Part shown: piece by piece, positions 37,330 through 51,300 of the stretch | Layout of the letters: the number at the start of each line of letters is the position of its first letter | Position numbering within the stretch: the first letter of the stretch is position 1 | Assembly: GCA_018340375.1 (NCBI GenBank) | Contig: JAFFJZ010000003.1 | Span: 3,596,001 to 3,660,000 of the forward strand | Direction: 5' to 3' | DNA: 64,000 nt | Source of the DNA: Gonatopus flavifemur | Lineage: Eukaryota > Arthropoda > Insecta > Hymenoptera > Dryinidae | Made by a program: the position numbers and the translations under genes | The notes under the pieces: model-generated | What the model saw: only the letters and a program-made list of their open reading frames with translations | What the model was told of the DNA's origin: nothing | Databases searched by the model: none

Positions 37330-40300
37330 ATGAATAATCACGAACTGAGGTTTTTAAAACATGGCGATGTAATATTTTCACAGATGGACAGTACTTTGAG
37401 TTCGATTAGACCATCCGAGAATATGAACGAGGAGATGTCATATTTATTTGGAAGAGATCCAAGTATTTTAGCTTATTCGCAAAGACCTGGAATAACTAAC
37501 GCCACCAGAAAAAATTTATTAGCTTTATATGAAACTAAAAGTGACGACTCCGGGGAAACCAGCCTAGTATCAAATTTAGAATCGCCAACTATCAAAGTAT
37601 ACTTGAGAATAAAACCCTTTCCGCATGGATACGAGCTTACTCAAGAGCAATTGAATGCTTATAAAATTGTAAATTCCACAACATTATTTACGAGACTCCC
37701 ATCCCTTGACATCAATCAACCTAATTCTTTCAAAAAACCGAAGAATAAAGAAATGATTTGTAGAAGATTCACCTTCACCAAAACATTTGGATCGGAAACA
37801 AAACAGGGTGAAATATTTGAGCACGCGGTAAAACCGCAAATGCTCGAGTTTTTAGCAGGGAAGAGTAGCGTTGTGATGTCTTACGGTAAGAAATGATATA
37901 CTTGAATTTATTTCATATTTTGTAATGATATCAATCCAATATTTTTCTTTAGGAACCACGAATGCGGGAAAATCATATACGCTTCAGGGTTCCACTTCAT
38001 CTCCAGGTATCATCCCGCGAAGTTTAGAATTCGTTTTTGCCCGCATCGCTCCAGATTCAAAAGCATTTTACAAACCAGTTCATTACGGTGACGTGACGAT
38101 TATCAATTCCGCGGAAAGAGTTCAAGAATCAAAAGTGACGAACGCTTTATTAACATCTAATTACAATGATAAACTACACTATATCAATGCTTATAAACAA
38201 ATGCAAAAATTATTGGAAGAAGAAGTTGGAACAAGTCCCGAACAACCTTCCGAAATTCGTTACTCCGTGTGGGTTTCCTTTGCCGAGATCTACAACGAAA
38301 CTATCAATGATTTATTATCCAACGAGTGCACCAAAAAGAATTGTTCTTTGAGAATAGCCACCGATAGTCAGGGCAGAGCCTTTATCAAAGATTTAACAAC
38401 GGTGTTTGTTAAATCTGCTTCCGAAGCGTACCAAGTCCTCATGGCAGGACAGTACAATTTGAAAGTCGCTGCCACAGCTTTGAATGCTAGAAGTTCACGA
38501 TCGCATTGTATATTTACCATCAAGTTGGTGAAATATCGAGAGCATAATGATCCTGGTTCCGTCGAAGTTAGTTCATTTTCTTTCTGTGATTTGGCTGGCT
38601 CGGAAAGGTTGAAGAAAACCTTGAATATAGGAGATAGATTGAGAGAGGCGCAAAATATCAATACTAGCTTATTGGTATTAGGAAGATGTTTAAAATCTAT
38701 TTACGAAGGACAATTAACGAAACACAAAAACGAACATGTTGGACCGTTTCGTGAATCCAAACTGACAAGACTGTTTCAAAATGCTCTTTCGGGAAAAGAG
38801 AATTTAGCTCTCATAGTTAACGTCAATCCTCTACCTAATTTTTATACAGAAACTTTGAATGTTCTGAAATTTTGCGCCATCGCTAAGAAAATTATTATCG
38901 AACAAAAAGAAAAAGTTCGAAAGAAGAGAAGTTCGAGATTTTCACAAATCGTTGGTCGAAGTATACAGACCGTGACGGACTGGGATTCCGAAATTGGAGG
39001 TAGATCGTTTTTAATTCTTCATTTTCTTCCATAACGCGTATTGAAAAATATATTTTCCTTTCTTTTCAGATGGTATATCTGAAGAAGAAGTACCAACCAC
39101 CGACGAAGATTATATCGATCCTGAAGATTACGAAGATTTGCTAAACGAAAATGAAGCATTGAAAAAGGAAATATCCACTTTGAAGAACGCTGCTCTGAAT
39201 AGGGATTTTGAAATTCGTAATGAAATGGCGAATCAGTACGCGAGCATGATAGAAACGATTGAAAACAATTGGAGGTAAAATTGATGGATTGAGGAGCGTG
39301 ATGAACAAACTTATTTTCTACCATATCGTGTGTTTTAGGGATAGGGTAAAAGATGTGGAAGCGCAACAGGAATCTATGCTGGAATACAAAATCGGTAAAT
39401 TGCAAGAATTTTATGAGAACCAAATTTCAGAACTTAAAAGTTCTACAGGCTCCAAAAGATCACGGCCTCTCTTTTGCGACCTCGACAGCGAAGAAGAATG
39501 TGAAAATAATATTGAAGAATTAAAATCAGAAAACGAACAATTACAAGTGAAAGTAACGAATTTGAAGGATACTAATAAGAAATTACGAGAAGAGCAAAAG
39601 GTCTTGAGTGGACAGAAGAATGAGTTGGAATTTGAATTGGATTTAGTAAAGAAAGATTTGAAAAAAACACAGGAATTACTGGATAGCGCTCAGAAGGCTA
39701 GTTGCGTGGATCACGATTTAGAAAATTATATTGAAAAGTTGAAGGTTCAACTGGCAGAATCGAAAGATCAAGAAAAAGTATGTAAATTCATTCTTAAAAT
39801 GGAATTATACGAATTTATTTGTACATTGTTTTTGTTTTTTCACTTCCACAGAATTTGAAAGAATATCTCAACGAAGCGAAAGAAGATTTTATAACCACGA
39901 CGGCAGAGCTTAAAACGAAAGATCAACAAATCAAAGCACAAAAACAAATCATTATTGAAAACGAGGACAAAATTAAAGATTATGAGGAAGATTTGGAACA
40001 AGTGAATGTTTGTTTAGCTGAGAAAACAAGGATGGTAGAGTTATTGGAAGTGCAATTGGAGAATCAAAATGTCCACTTCAGTCGCATGGAGGAAGAAATG
40101 AAACGTTTGAAACATCAAGTTGAAGTTTTAAAAGCGGAAAAAGAGGAATTACCGCAATCGAACGAAGATAAAATATCAGAAGATCTCAAATTCGTTGTAT
40201 CTAATGAATCTTCAAAGGAGGTGAGTATTCCTAGCTTCTGCTGTGATATTATACATTTGTTTCTCATTAAATATTTGAATTGCTGTTTATAGATCGAGGA

Positions 40301-42634
40301 TGAAGTTCGACAACAGATTAAAACTGAAGCAAATTTGAGTTTAGTTATCAAAAAAGAGATAACATCGGATAACGAATCGGAGCATGTGACTTCAACTTCA
40401 TTCAATGAAATCATCGCAAACTCCGAGGAGAACTGCGAAGCTGTGATTTTGATGAAACAGCAATTATTGGATGCCGAGGAAAACAATATGCTCTTAAGCA
40501 GAAAGATTGATGCGAATATCAGTGAAATTGATGCTCTAAAACAATCCTTGCGAATAGCTCAAACCATGTTAGCGAATCTGGTAGAACAAATAAATGAATA
40601 TAATGTTAAAAAAGTGGAAACTCACGATATGGAAGTATCAGCTATGAGTATTCATCAACATGAAATCGAGTGTCAAGTTGATATTTCGTCGGAAGAGAAC
40701 ACAGTCTTCGAAGAAAAAGAAGTACAAACCGTAGAAACTGAAGATGAAAAATTACAAAAAGCCGAACTAATTTGCCTCCAAAAGAATTTATCTGACTTGG
40801 AAGATCAACTCGCGAAAAATCTCGAGGTAATTTCAACGAAAAAATGTATTTTCAATTCAATTCTCTAATTATTGATTTTGTAGCGTCAAGAGGAATACAC
40901 GATGAAAATAGAGGGATTGGAAAAAGAATTGCTCCTCGCGAGAGAAATGAACGACTTGAAAGCAAAGGTAAATGAAAATCCCATTATATTCCATCAGGTT
41001 ATTTATGTTTGATTTTTCAAAACAGTCTATAGAAACTCATCTTGACAAAATTACGCAACTGGAACAAAAGTATAGACCTTTGACCGAACTCCAAGAAAAT
41101 AAAATTTCCGAATTGAATGAACAAATAAGAATTTGTGAAATAGAAAAAGAAGAATTGCAACAGCAGTTGACCGAGAGTAATAAGAAACTCGCTGAAGGGG
41201 AAAACCAATTATTCGCATTGATGTCCAGAGAACAAGAGAAAGATCGAGAAATTCGTAATTTGCAACAAGGTGAGTCATGAACTTTTAGATTTACTTGCTC
41301 TCAATTTTTCTCCCACATTTATGTATAAAGATATATTTTTTTTCCACATTTCAGAATTGAAGAATACAATTAAGAGAAATGAAAATGATGAAATATCTAG
41401 TAAAGAAATGGAAATTGAATTAAAAAATGCGTTAAAAGAGCTGAAAGAAACGAAAGAAATACTTTCTCGTAAAGAAGAGAATGTACATCATTTAAATATG
41501 CGAGTAGACGCTTACGAACATAATATGAAAATTTTTGATCTCCTTGAACAGAGCACGAAGGATAAACAATTGGAAAACGATAGGTTGAGAAAAAAGACCG
41601 AAGAATTGAAAAATTCCTTATACGCTAAAGAACACGAATTGGAAACTTTTATAAAAAACCGAGACGATACTATCAATAAATACGAAAAATTGGTCAAGGA
41701 TCAACAAATGGAATTAGAGAAAAAAAAAGAGGAGGTAAATTCAAATTTATACATCAACGATGAATCTCTATGGTACAAAATTTCATCAAATATTACAATT
41801 TTTCCTTTCCGAGGTTTTCAAAACTTTGTATTCTTTATTGTTTAGTTATTAAAGTACCAAAATTGCTTTTTATCGCAACCGATGTCAACGCCAATCCCAG
41901 ATAAATTGAGGAAACCACCAAATTCTGTCCACGAAAGTCGGGTGAGTTGATCATTTATTTACTACTTGAATCAATCAAATCAATTATTGCAAAAAATTGA
42001 TAAAGACCGAGGATAAAATCATTGGAACTGCGCACTTCGCATCCTCTTAATTTCCAAATTGTGAATAATAATCCATTCGTTACAGCCAAGAAGGGGAACC
42101 TCCTCTTCAAAAAATAAAGAGAATATTTATGATAACACATCAGAAGACGAAGCGTGTTATTCACGATCGAGGAGAAGAAGAGTCAAAAAAGAATTATCTC
42201 CAATGTCAAACACTAACGACGATATAATTGAATTATCCGGTTCTGAATCAAAGTAAGTAGATTATAATTAGAACAATTTTTATTATATTTTAATAAAAAT
42301 GAAGAAGCTAAATTTTGATTTACATGTTCAATTGACTGACAGCATTATATTGTTTGTTCTATTTGCAGATACAGTACTCGACGTACGGCATTGATACCAC
42401 CTAGTACAGAAAAGAAAAAGGCAGGAACTAGAAAAAAGAAATTATTCACTGCAAAGGATGACTCTTTCCACGATATTGAACCCGTGGAGGTGAATATAAT
42501 CATCATCTGAATATTCTAACAAATATTTCACAAACAATTCAACTTTTGTTCTCAAATTTCAGAGTAATACATCACATTCGGCGGTCTCGAGTCCTCAATT
42601 ATTCACTCGAAGTTTAAGGACCAGAAGAAAGTAA
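37330..42634 (+). CDS. Kinesin-6 family motor, KIF20 (KIF20B-like) type
   Basis: Microtubule motor expected to act at the central spindle and midbody. Exons 37330-37885, 37953-38999, 39070-39274, 39339-39777, 39852-40220, 40293-40826, 40884-40967, 41026-41269, 41355-41734, 41846-41941, 42086-42252, 42369-42489 and 42563-42634 join in phase to 1,437 residues. The motor covers about residues 90-470: Walker A GTTNAGKS at 186-193, switch I NARSSRSH at 363-370, switch II DLAGSE from 398. The large insertion between Walker A and the VWVSFAEIYNE strand is typical of kinesin-6. A very long coiled coil (about 500-1250) follows, then a basic, Ser-rich tail ending RSLRTRRK. The length favours KIF20B over the shorter KIF20A. 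The start ATG follows a splice acceptor by five bases. Confidence 0.92.
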
Positions 42635-42897
42635 TTTTTGTAGGATGATTTTCAATACAAACCTTATTTTTTATCTTTTTTTATTTTATTATCCACCATG
42701 CCATGCGATTTGCAATAATTTTTCAATATTACAAACAATCGATCAATAAATGTTATTCAATGTCATCATTAAGTACTTTGTAAATATTTGCATATTTTCT
42801 TACACATTTGCAAGTGTTATACGACTCTGTGCTTGTTGCGAACAAAGCATTGCATGTAAAGAATAAGTGAGGATTTATATTTAAAATTCTGTTTCGC

Positions 42898-42903
42898 AAT
42901 AAA
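42898..42903 (+). other. Candidate polyadenylation signal, kinesin gene
   Basis: AATAAA about 260 nt after the kinesin stop; another lies at 42745-42750. Confidence 0.5.
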
Positions 42904-43121
42904 ATTTTATACTTTTTTAAAAAGGTCGTTTTTTCTTTTCATTTATTCATATTCACAGAAAATAATCATTCAAGAACGAGAGAAATTTACGAATTGGACA
43001 TCCAATATGTGATATTTATTTGTTCAACATAATACATTAATTACAAAATATAGAGTACTTTGAAAAAAAAAAAAAAATACAATAATAATAGGAGTGATAA
43101 TAATAATCATCTTGACGATAG

Positions 43122-43154
<33 letters not shown>
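43122..43154. repeat. (ATA)n trinucleotide microsatellite
   Basis: About eleven uninterrupted ATA units, with further broken ATA runs on both sides (43080-43110 and 43155-43170). Confidence 0.9.
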
Positions 43155-43155
<1 letters not shown>

Positions 43156-43633
43156 CAATAATAATAATGATAAATCAAATAGTAACAATAAAGATGATCG
43201 AAGCATGTGATGTGTATATGCATATGTATTTTTTTACTTTTTTTTTTTATAACAAAGAAAAGAGTCGAAAGAGAGACAATCGTATGAATTCATGTTCTTT
43301 CCACAGGCTTTTAGATTTCAAAAAATAATATCTAGGCCAAAAAAAAGAAAAAAAAAGCAATAAACTCTTTATGAATTCATATTATGAATCTATCTCTCAC
43401 GCGATTATGGATTTTTGTAAACGTGGTGGTATAAGAAAAATAGTATTAAAAAATATAGTGCATAATACGTTTGTTTTATAAATATACATATACTTCATGT
43501 GGTATATAAATTTGTCATTATAAATGACACTAATCATCATTCATTGATTTACAGAATTTCATCGTCGAACCGAATAGATTTTTGTTGTTGCCTTTTTCAG
43601 AAAAGAAAAGAAAAACAGATGAGAATGATTATT

Positions 43634-43654
43634 ATCATCATCATCATCATCATC
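43634..43654. repeat. (ATC)n trinucleotide microsatellite
   Basis: About seven ATC/TCA units in the presumed canoe 3' UTR. Confidence 0.85.
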
Positions 43655-45351
43655 TTCGGAGAGAATACTTTAAACAAAAAGACATTGTAGCTGCCTGTAG
43701 AGTTCGTTAAGATTCTAAAGAAATTAAGATACATAAAGTATAATGAGAAAGCCTTAAAATATAAAAAGAGAGGAATGGTATGGCTTCTGTACATAAATTC
43801 ATTAAGATCTATAAACAAATTTGCTTTGTTCTCTCTCTTAAATAAACGTGTGTACTTGTGTATGTCAAATATATATATATATAATATATATGTATATAAA
43901 AGAAAAAAGAAATCAAAAAAAGATGATTTAAGAAAATAAATTACAAAGAATACTTAATTGCAATCCAATACAGAGTTCTTTATACAGAGAACCAATGGAA
44001 ATGTTACTTCTCAATACTGCTCGTCTATACTGATATATACCAATAATAAAAACTCCCTTTCGATTACTTACAACGTTAACCCTCGTGAATCTTTTATTCA
44101 TCTTTTCTCAAGTACGTCAACTCAAAATCGTTTTATGATTAATAACTATTTAAATATATATATCTCTGCTTACTCATATCACATATAATTTCCAAAATAT
44201 AAATCTATTTTTTTTTTCCTTCTATTCTACACTACAGAATAATATCCTGTATCTCAGTGCTGGACGATCGATATCAATGATAAAACATTTCGGATATATC
44301 ATTTCTTTTGTTAGATTGGAATAAAATCTGTTATATCGATTATGAACAGTATTCTGTACACGATGATGTACTTCAAAGTGAGAAGCGAAAAGTCATAAAA
44401 CGTGCGTGATCAAATATTCTCTCAAATACAGTCTGAGGATTCATACGATGTTTCCATTAGATCTATTTATTTATACACTGATGTTTTTTCTTTCTATTTA
44501 TTGCTAGTCAACGTTCCTGTACAAGATATTCACATCGATATACGAATTTTCACGTAAAGTGAGTGAGTTGATGTCTTGTATTGTTCTTGTACAGGTATTT
44601 TTATTTCATCTTTTTATTAAAGAACGCTAAAAGGACTTCTAAGAGAATACAATTTTTCTCAAAATATTCATGATAGAATTTACATTATTCTTATGAATAT
44701 AATAATAATAATCAAACAAAAACGTTCATTATTATTTTCTTTTCTTTACATGATCGCAGAGTATAATAATATATATCATTTTTATTCTTGTCGATAACAC
44801 AAAAGTACGTTTGGAATTTACAATCATCAACTATGTCATATCTATTAATAGATATTTTAGATCTTTCTTTTTCATTTGGAACGTACAATTTAATATTATA
44901 TATTCATAATATCGACATATTTAGTTCGATAGGTATACGAGTACCTATAAAAAACTACCCAAAGGAAACAAAATCATGTTTTTCTTACACGGAAAGGTGA
45001 AAATAAATACACTTTCCTTCCGTTTTTCCTTGTGTGTGTGTATATATATAAAAAAAGGCTCTAAAAGCATAATATAGGGATATCTTAGAATACGATGATA
45101 CACTGTTTGAGAATTCCTTTTTCCTTCTTTTTGGTCAATTATGTAATTCATAAACTAAATGCGCCGTCGTCGTTAAATTACATATCATATAATTTACTTT
45201 TGTACATAAAAATGGATGAATATATCCCAAGTTATAATACATATCAGACTTTAAAATGTCAAGTTTGTTCCCTACGTTTAGATAAGATTCGTGATATCAT
45301 AGGTCCCCTCCCTCGTGTCTAACGTCTGCAAGATTTGTAAGATATTTCTTC

Positions 45352-48300
45352 TCAACTTCTGTTGTTATTGTTATTATTGTTATTATTGGGAGTCAAAGGC
45401 CCTCCAATGTTATCGATTTCTCGTTGAGCCCGGGATATTTTGACTTTGTCTCGGGGTGTTCCATCTTCGCCGGTTTCCATAGCAAACATTTTCATTTTCT
45501 CCTTGAAACTCAACTTTTCCGGTACTGCGCCCAGTTGTGAATTTTGTTGTTGTTGTTTCTGCTTTTCAGCAAGACGTTTTTGTCTTGGATCCCTAAATTC
45601 AATAATAATAATAATAATAAGTAAATAAATAAAGTTCAGCAATCGCGAGAAGAATTATTTAACCAGTGAAAGAAGAACTAACTTGTAAACTTCTTGAGCT
45701 CCAATCACTCCAGGCGTAGTTCCGACATATAATCCACCGGGAGCGTCCGGAGTTTTTGGTGATGCCAGCATATTCTCCGCGTCATTGATAAAGTTCTATA
45801 AGAGTCAAACGAAGCGACAAGTTAAGAGAAATCATTCTCGTGATATATGTATATGCGCACACACATATTATATATACAAAATAATTCAACAATTTACAAT
45901 TCGTAGAAAAACATTGATAGAATTAAAAAGAGAAGAACATCCATTATAATCTAAATGTATACTAAACCATTTAAAATATCAAAGCACAACACCTAAATGG
46001 AGAAATAATATTCATGATGATCATTCGTTTGAAAGTTTCACGCATCAGAAAAATTCATTGCCAAAACTGAATTCGTACAAACACCATAATAAAAGCTGAT
46101 TATCCATTGGATTATTCAATACAATTTGCTCAATAAACACACAAAGTTGATTATTATGTTCTTACGTCCTTAATTATAGAGTTTTTAATGAAAATTACAA
46201 TTTTTGTGTGGATCATTTTTGGAAAAATGAACCTTTTGGCTTTCAATCTTAGTACATACAAGTTATTACTCAAACTGAGTAAAAATTTTCGTATTAGTTT
46301 AATCCATACAGTTGATAAGATAGTATTGAATATTCATTCGAGTATCATAAAATCTTCATGTAAATGAGATTGTTTCCAGAGATAAATAATTATGTTTTTA
46401 ATTGACTCGTGATTGATAATTCTCTTCACATTTCACATATGATCGATGTAATCATTGTACTCAATATATAAAAAACATCATTGTACCGTGAAAAATGTTT
46501 CAAGTGTCTTTTTTTCTTTTCAAAAATGATCCATATATCGATATACATATATTACAGTATGATACATACCAGACAACCATAAGTATCTTCAAGTTTATAC
46601 ACGTTAAATTGCAACAAATATTAACATCTATTGACGTGTTTGATATAAATTCCAGTTTGAGTCTGATCGCTCATTTTATGATTACTTTGATTTTTAGTAA
46701 TATTGAGAAATTAATTGCATTGTTCGATGAATAAAATAAAGAAGAAACTTATTTTGAATTGTTTGCTAACTAGTGATTTGATCAATTTTTTATCCAACCT
46801 CACTTGAAATACTGTCAATAGTTAAAAATCAACATCCTTAGCATGCAAAGGAATATATAAATTAAGAACAGTTCAACAATAAAAACGATTACTTTGTCAG
46901 TTCCTTAACTTCATAATAATACCTGACTCAACCATCTGCCATTGAGCGCATATTGATAAAATATTTATCAATTAAACTGCTATATCCAAATGATTGTTTT
47001 ATAAAAGAGACAAAAAAAAACAAAGTCAATTTTCCTACGCATAGTTCAGATATGACAAAATTTTCAATCGACTGTATTTTACCACTCTGAAATTATATTG
47101 AAGAACATAAAATATTGTCAACTTGAAAGAAACAGTTAGGAATTTAGTTCGAAGAACTAAAACTTACAATTATTCTCATCTAAGAGTTGAAAAATATGAA
47201 GTAAAACTCACATTGGGATCTTCTCGGATAGTTTCCATGGTTGACGGGGTCGTGGTAGTTTGATTTTCGGAAGAGGTAACGTTACGAGGCACGATTTCCG
47301 TATTTGCGTTAGTATCGTGAAAAGAGACCCTCTTGATCGCAGGAGATTGTTGCGTTCCCAAAGATGTGTTTGGAGTGGTGGATGATGTTACGTTGTTCGT
47401 TCTAAGAGCACTTTGTTGTGACATTGCCGCGTAACTGGATCCTCGTTCCGGAGGTGGTGGAGCATCATTACTGTTATGTTGCGATGATGCTGTAACATGA
47501 TGATTCTATTAAATTCTCATTTCGAAAATATTTTACAGGTCTGACTTGAGCTTGATGTATTTTTTATCAAAATTTAAAATCATTTTATCATATTATTCAT
47601 GTTGTATCACAGGTATACTCACACAAAGGTGTACTGGGGCTGTTGATAGCCAAATTATCAAAACGCAAGACTCCTGGATGCAATTGTTGTTGATTTCTGA
47701 AGTACGATTGTTGTTGCTGAGACTGCGGTTGCTGCGGTTGATAAACTTGTTGCAAATGTAATTGTTGCCGTTGTCGTCTGTTTTCTTCTTCTCCCGTCAT
47801 TCGTCTTTGAGCATCATCCAATTCAGGAAATTTACGCTTGCTCTCATCGATTTTACGTTTATCCTGATCATTGGATGGCGATATCACGAATTGTTGCGAT
47901 TGCTGCTGCTGAGTCGTGGTAACACTCGAAGCGTAACTATGAGATTGCATTTGATTCAACGCGCTGTTCGACAGTGAAGTTTTCTGTTGATGAGGGTCTA
48001 GATTATCGTTAGATTGAACAACGTACGGACTACCACTGGGATTTGTTTTTGAATCCTTCTGAAGCGAGGAGACGGACGAAGACAATACGCTGCTAGCCGA
48101 AATGGTTTGCGAGGGAAAAGAAGCTGGGGCTTTGCCAGATTGAATACCGCTGATATTTGTTCGATACATGGTGTGCTGTTGTTGTTGTTGATTATTCGCT
48201 TGATTAATTTTGTCTTGCGCGGTGGCCATCCTGAGCAATCCTTGAACGCGTTGTACACTTTCGTTATCCAAATCGTTACTCTCCTCGTCGTCGTCCTGTT

Positions 48301-51300
48301 GATTCGCGGCTTCCTCCGCTCTCTTTTGGAAATCCCTTTCCAATTGAAGAGCTCTCAATTGTTCTTCTTGTTGCGGCGTTCTGTGAGGCAAAGCGCTCAG
48401 TTCTAAAATCTGTTGATCCCGCCACTGTCTTGCAGCTTCCCTTCTTCGAGCTTGCTCCTAAAATTTCATGGTTGTCAAATTTTGAGTAAATACTTTGTTT
48501 TGGAATAATGTCATATATAAAACTTGTATAAAAGAAATCTCACCTTTTCTCTTTCCTCTCGCTGCCAAGGATTTGTAGCACTGTATTGATACTGACGTGG
48601 TTGGTGTGTCGTTAACATTCCTGTACCCGCAGGATAGTAACTTCCACGTGGAGGATCTTGCATACTCGCATTGTATCTACTGAAAATTTCAAAATTTCAT
48701 ATAAATTCGAATATGTTAATTGTATTGATGACACATCTGATGAAAGAAATTCTAAGTTTCGTGACATACCTGGGATCAGGTTGTTTGCTGTACAATGGAT
48801 GAGTTAAGGTATTTGGCGGCGGTGGGGGTGGAGTTTCGACGTATCCATCTTCCGGAAGACTCGAGTGATGGCTCGATTGAGGAAGTTCTCCGATACCGCT
48901 TCTGTCATTACCATCATCATTTCCAATATCGTGTTGTTGTTGTTGTTGTTGCTGCTGTTGATTCCTAGAAGATGTGATATCGGTAGAATACTGACCACTT
49001 CTAAGATCAGCTTGCAATCCACCATTGGAATAATGCGATTGCGTTTGTTGTTGTTGTTGCATTTGAATTTTTCGATTGTAATCCATGTAAGAACCGCTAA
49101 GCGCGTTATCCCCTGCTGATGAAATTTTAGGTCTCAATTCCGGCGAAGTTGGCAAATTCATTGTGACAGGGGACATAGGATCGCCTTTGGGTGTTAAAGA
49201 GTACGAATTTTGAGGAATTTGAGGTTTGCCACTACCGTACTGTCCGTACTGTACAGCATTAACGCTGTATTGAGCGTACTGATTATTGTCGGGAGAATTA
49301 TACGAGATGGGTCCCAAGTGTCGATTTGATTGATTCATAACGGAACGATCGAGAGTCCTGGAATTCATAATTGGACCTCCTCTGCTGATCGGGACGTTCG
49401 AAGCGGTGTGATACGGTGGTCGCACGTCGTAACCACTGGGCCTGTATTGATGCTGTAACACTGGTGGAGGAGGAGGTGGAGGAGGTGCCGCTCCTCGAAG
49501 TTCTCGTCTTCGGACTTCTTCCTGCATCTCTTGGAGCTTTGCCTCTTGACGAATTATATCGCGCGACGACTGCGATCTTACGGGAGGTGGAGAACTTTGA
49601 CAATGAAGCTGACCGTTGTTGTTTCCATGAATTTGTTGAGGTTGACTTTGAGGAATATACGCGGAAATCGGTCTTTCTCTTCCTTGACCAACACTCCCCG
49701 TAATATCGTGGGGTACCATCGGACGATTCAGAGAATTTTGAGAACCTCTCAAGTTCCTTGGTCCGTAAGACGAACTTCTAAAACATAACAATCAAATAAT
49801 TTCCTTTGTAATTCCTTTTCTTATCTACCTTCCATTACAGATTGCGTTAATATTTAAATTTAGAGAGAAAAAATTATAAAATAAATTCCTCAAATATTCT
49901 ATTCACCTGTCTAATTCTAAATGTTGCGGAGGACTGGTGAGTTTAGGTTGTTTCATCATCGGGTCATGATTCCTGTAAACACTCAAGTTCTGATAAAATC
50001 TTTCTGCCTCGTTGTTTTGCAGAACAGCTTGTAAGTTGACTTGGCCGTGCGACGATTGATTCACTGGATTCAAATTAGGCGAAGACTGTTGTCTATTTAC
50101 TAGACCCGTTGGAGGTAAAGTTCCTACTCGCATCGAATCATGTAAATTATGACTTGACCTGTTTTAGATAAACCAATTATTAGTTCCAAAGTATTATTAT
50201 ATTTTGAGGAGTAAAAAACGTCGAGTTGAACAGTGTTTTCTCACCGAGAACGTAAGGAAGTTGCTCCGCCCATTGTGGGCATAGGTGGAGGTTGTTGAAC
50301 CGGAGGCGTCATGCTGTTGCTGGATGATGCTCTGCTATATCCAGGATTGAATACCTCGTGCTGCGGTTTGTTCTCTGTCCCCACATCTGCGTTTATAAAA
50401 ATCAAATATAAGTGATGTTACATCGAACACACATATTACACATTTACTCTCTAATAAAAATAATCTTTTCTTTTCATATCAAAGTATTGAACGAATAAAT
50501 AATATCGCTCGCACAAACTATGCACAAATATTCTGGGCGATTCGCATAATGATGTGAGAATTAATTTTTCATCAACCACAATTATTTGTCTTGAATATCC
50601 ACCGTCTACCAAACGGATTGGCCACCCATTTCATTATGCTTATCAATTGTAACACAAGAAAATATAATCGATTACTTTGCAATAATTCAAATAAATACGC
50701 GAAGCGATGATAAACAAAGAAAATAAACGTGTGATCGTAAAATCGATATCTTCAACAAAAGAACAGAGACGAACCCAAAATAATTTCATTATATTTTTAC
50801 AATTACAATAAACATTTAAAAATCATAATGAGGTAACATGCAACATAACTATTCAAATACGTGGAAAGCTGATATTGCGGTGTAATGATAACAAAAAAAA
50901 ATAAACGTGACGAAACAAATAAGAACGTGTAATAACAAATATAAAAAAGCAAGAACAAATAAATAAATATAATAAAAGAGCCTGAACAGTGGGGTCCGAT
51001 GTTACTTACTATGCAGGGCTGGAACAGATTTGCTGCTATGGATTTGTTGATGAGGTGTCGTATCGTGGCCAAAACGTGAAGGTAAATCACGTTCGCTCAT
51101 GCGACGGGGTCCTGCGATGATAGAGGCACAAGATGCACAAACATTGTTATGAATTAACACATTCTCACATGCTAAAAGCCTGTGATATTGTTATAATTAA
51201 CAATTGCTAATAAAAATGCGTGATATGTACAAATAGGACGGAAGAACATGTGTTTTTCTTTCTTTTCTTTTTTGCATGTGATAAATTACTGAAATAATAC

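Larger units (their letters stand above)
42635..45351. other. Tail-to-tail 3' regions of the kinesin and canoe genes
   Basis: The kinesin transcript probably ends near 42.92 kb. On the minus strand an AATAAA (plus-strand TTTATT at 43015-43020) could end canoe, giving it a 3' UTR of about 2.3 kb. No coding exon was recognised. Simple repeats are common here. Confidence 0.5.
45352..51111 (-). other. cno: Canoe exons: disordered Pro/Gln-rich region and C terminus
   Basis: Exons 51111-51010, 50386-50245, 50158-49907, 49777-48770, 48679-48544, 48457-47623, 47489-47212, 45795-45683 and 45592-45352. The region holds proline runs (APPPPPPPPP-type near 49470 and TPPPPPPN near 48830), several glutamine runs and a charged helical stretch (EQLRALQLERDFQKRAEEAAN). 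The final exons carry the conserved AFDN C-terminal segment (VIGAQEVYKDPRQKRLAEKQ, then KLSFKEKMKMF). This part of afadin binds F-actin and other partners in a flexible way. Confidence 0.9.

Noticed and set aside
43122..43654. Regular short repeats as a CRISPR array
   Set aside because: They are simple ATA/ATC microsatellites without spacers, in an animal genome.
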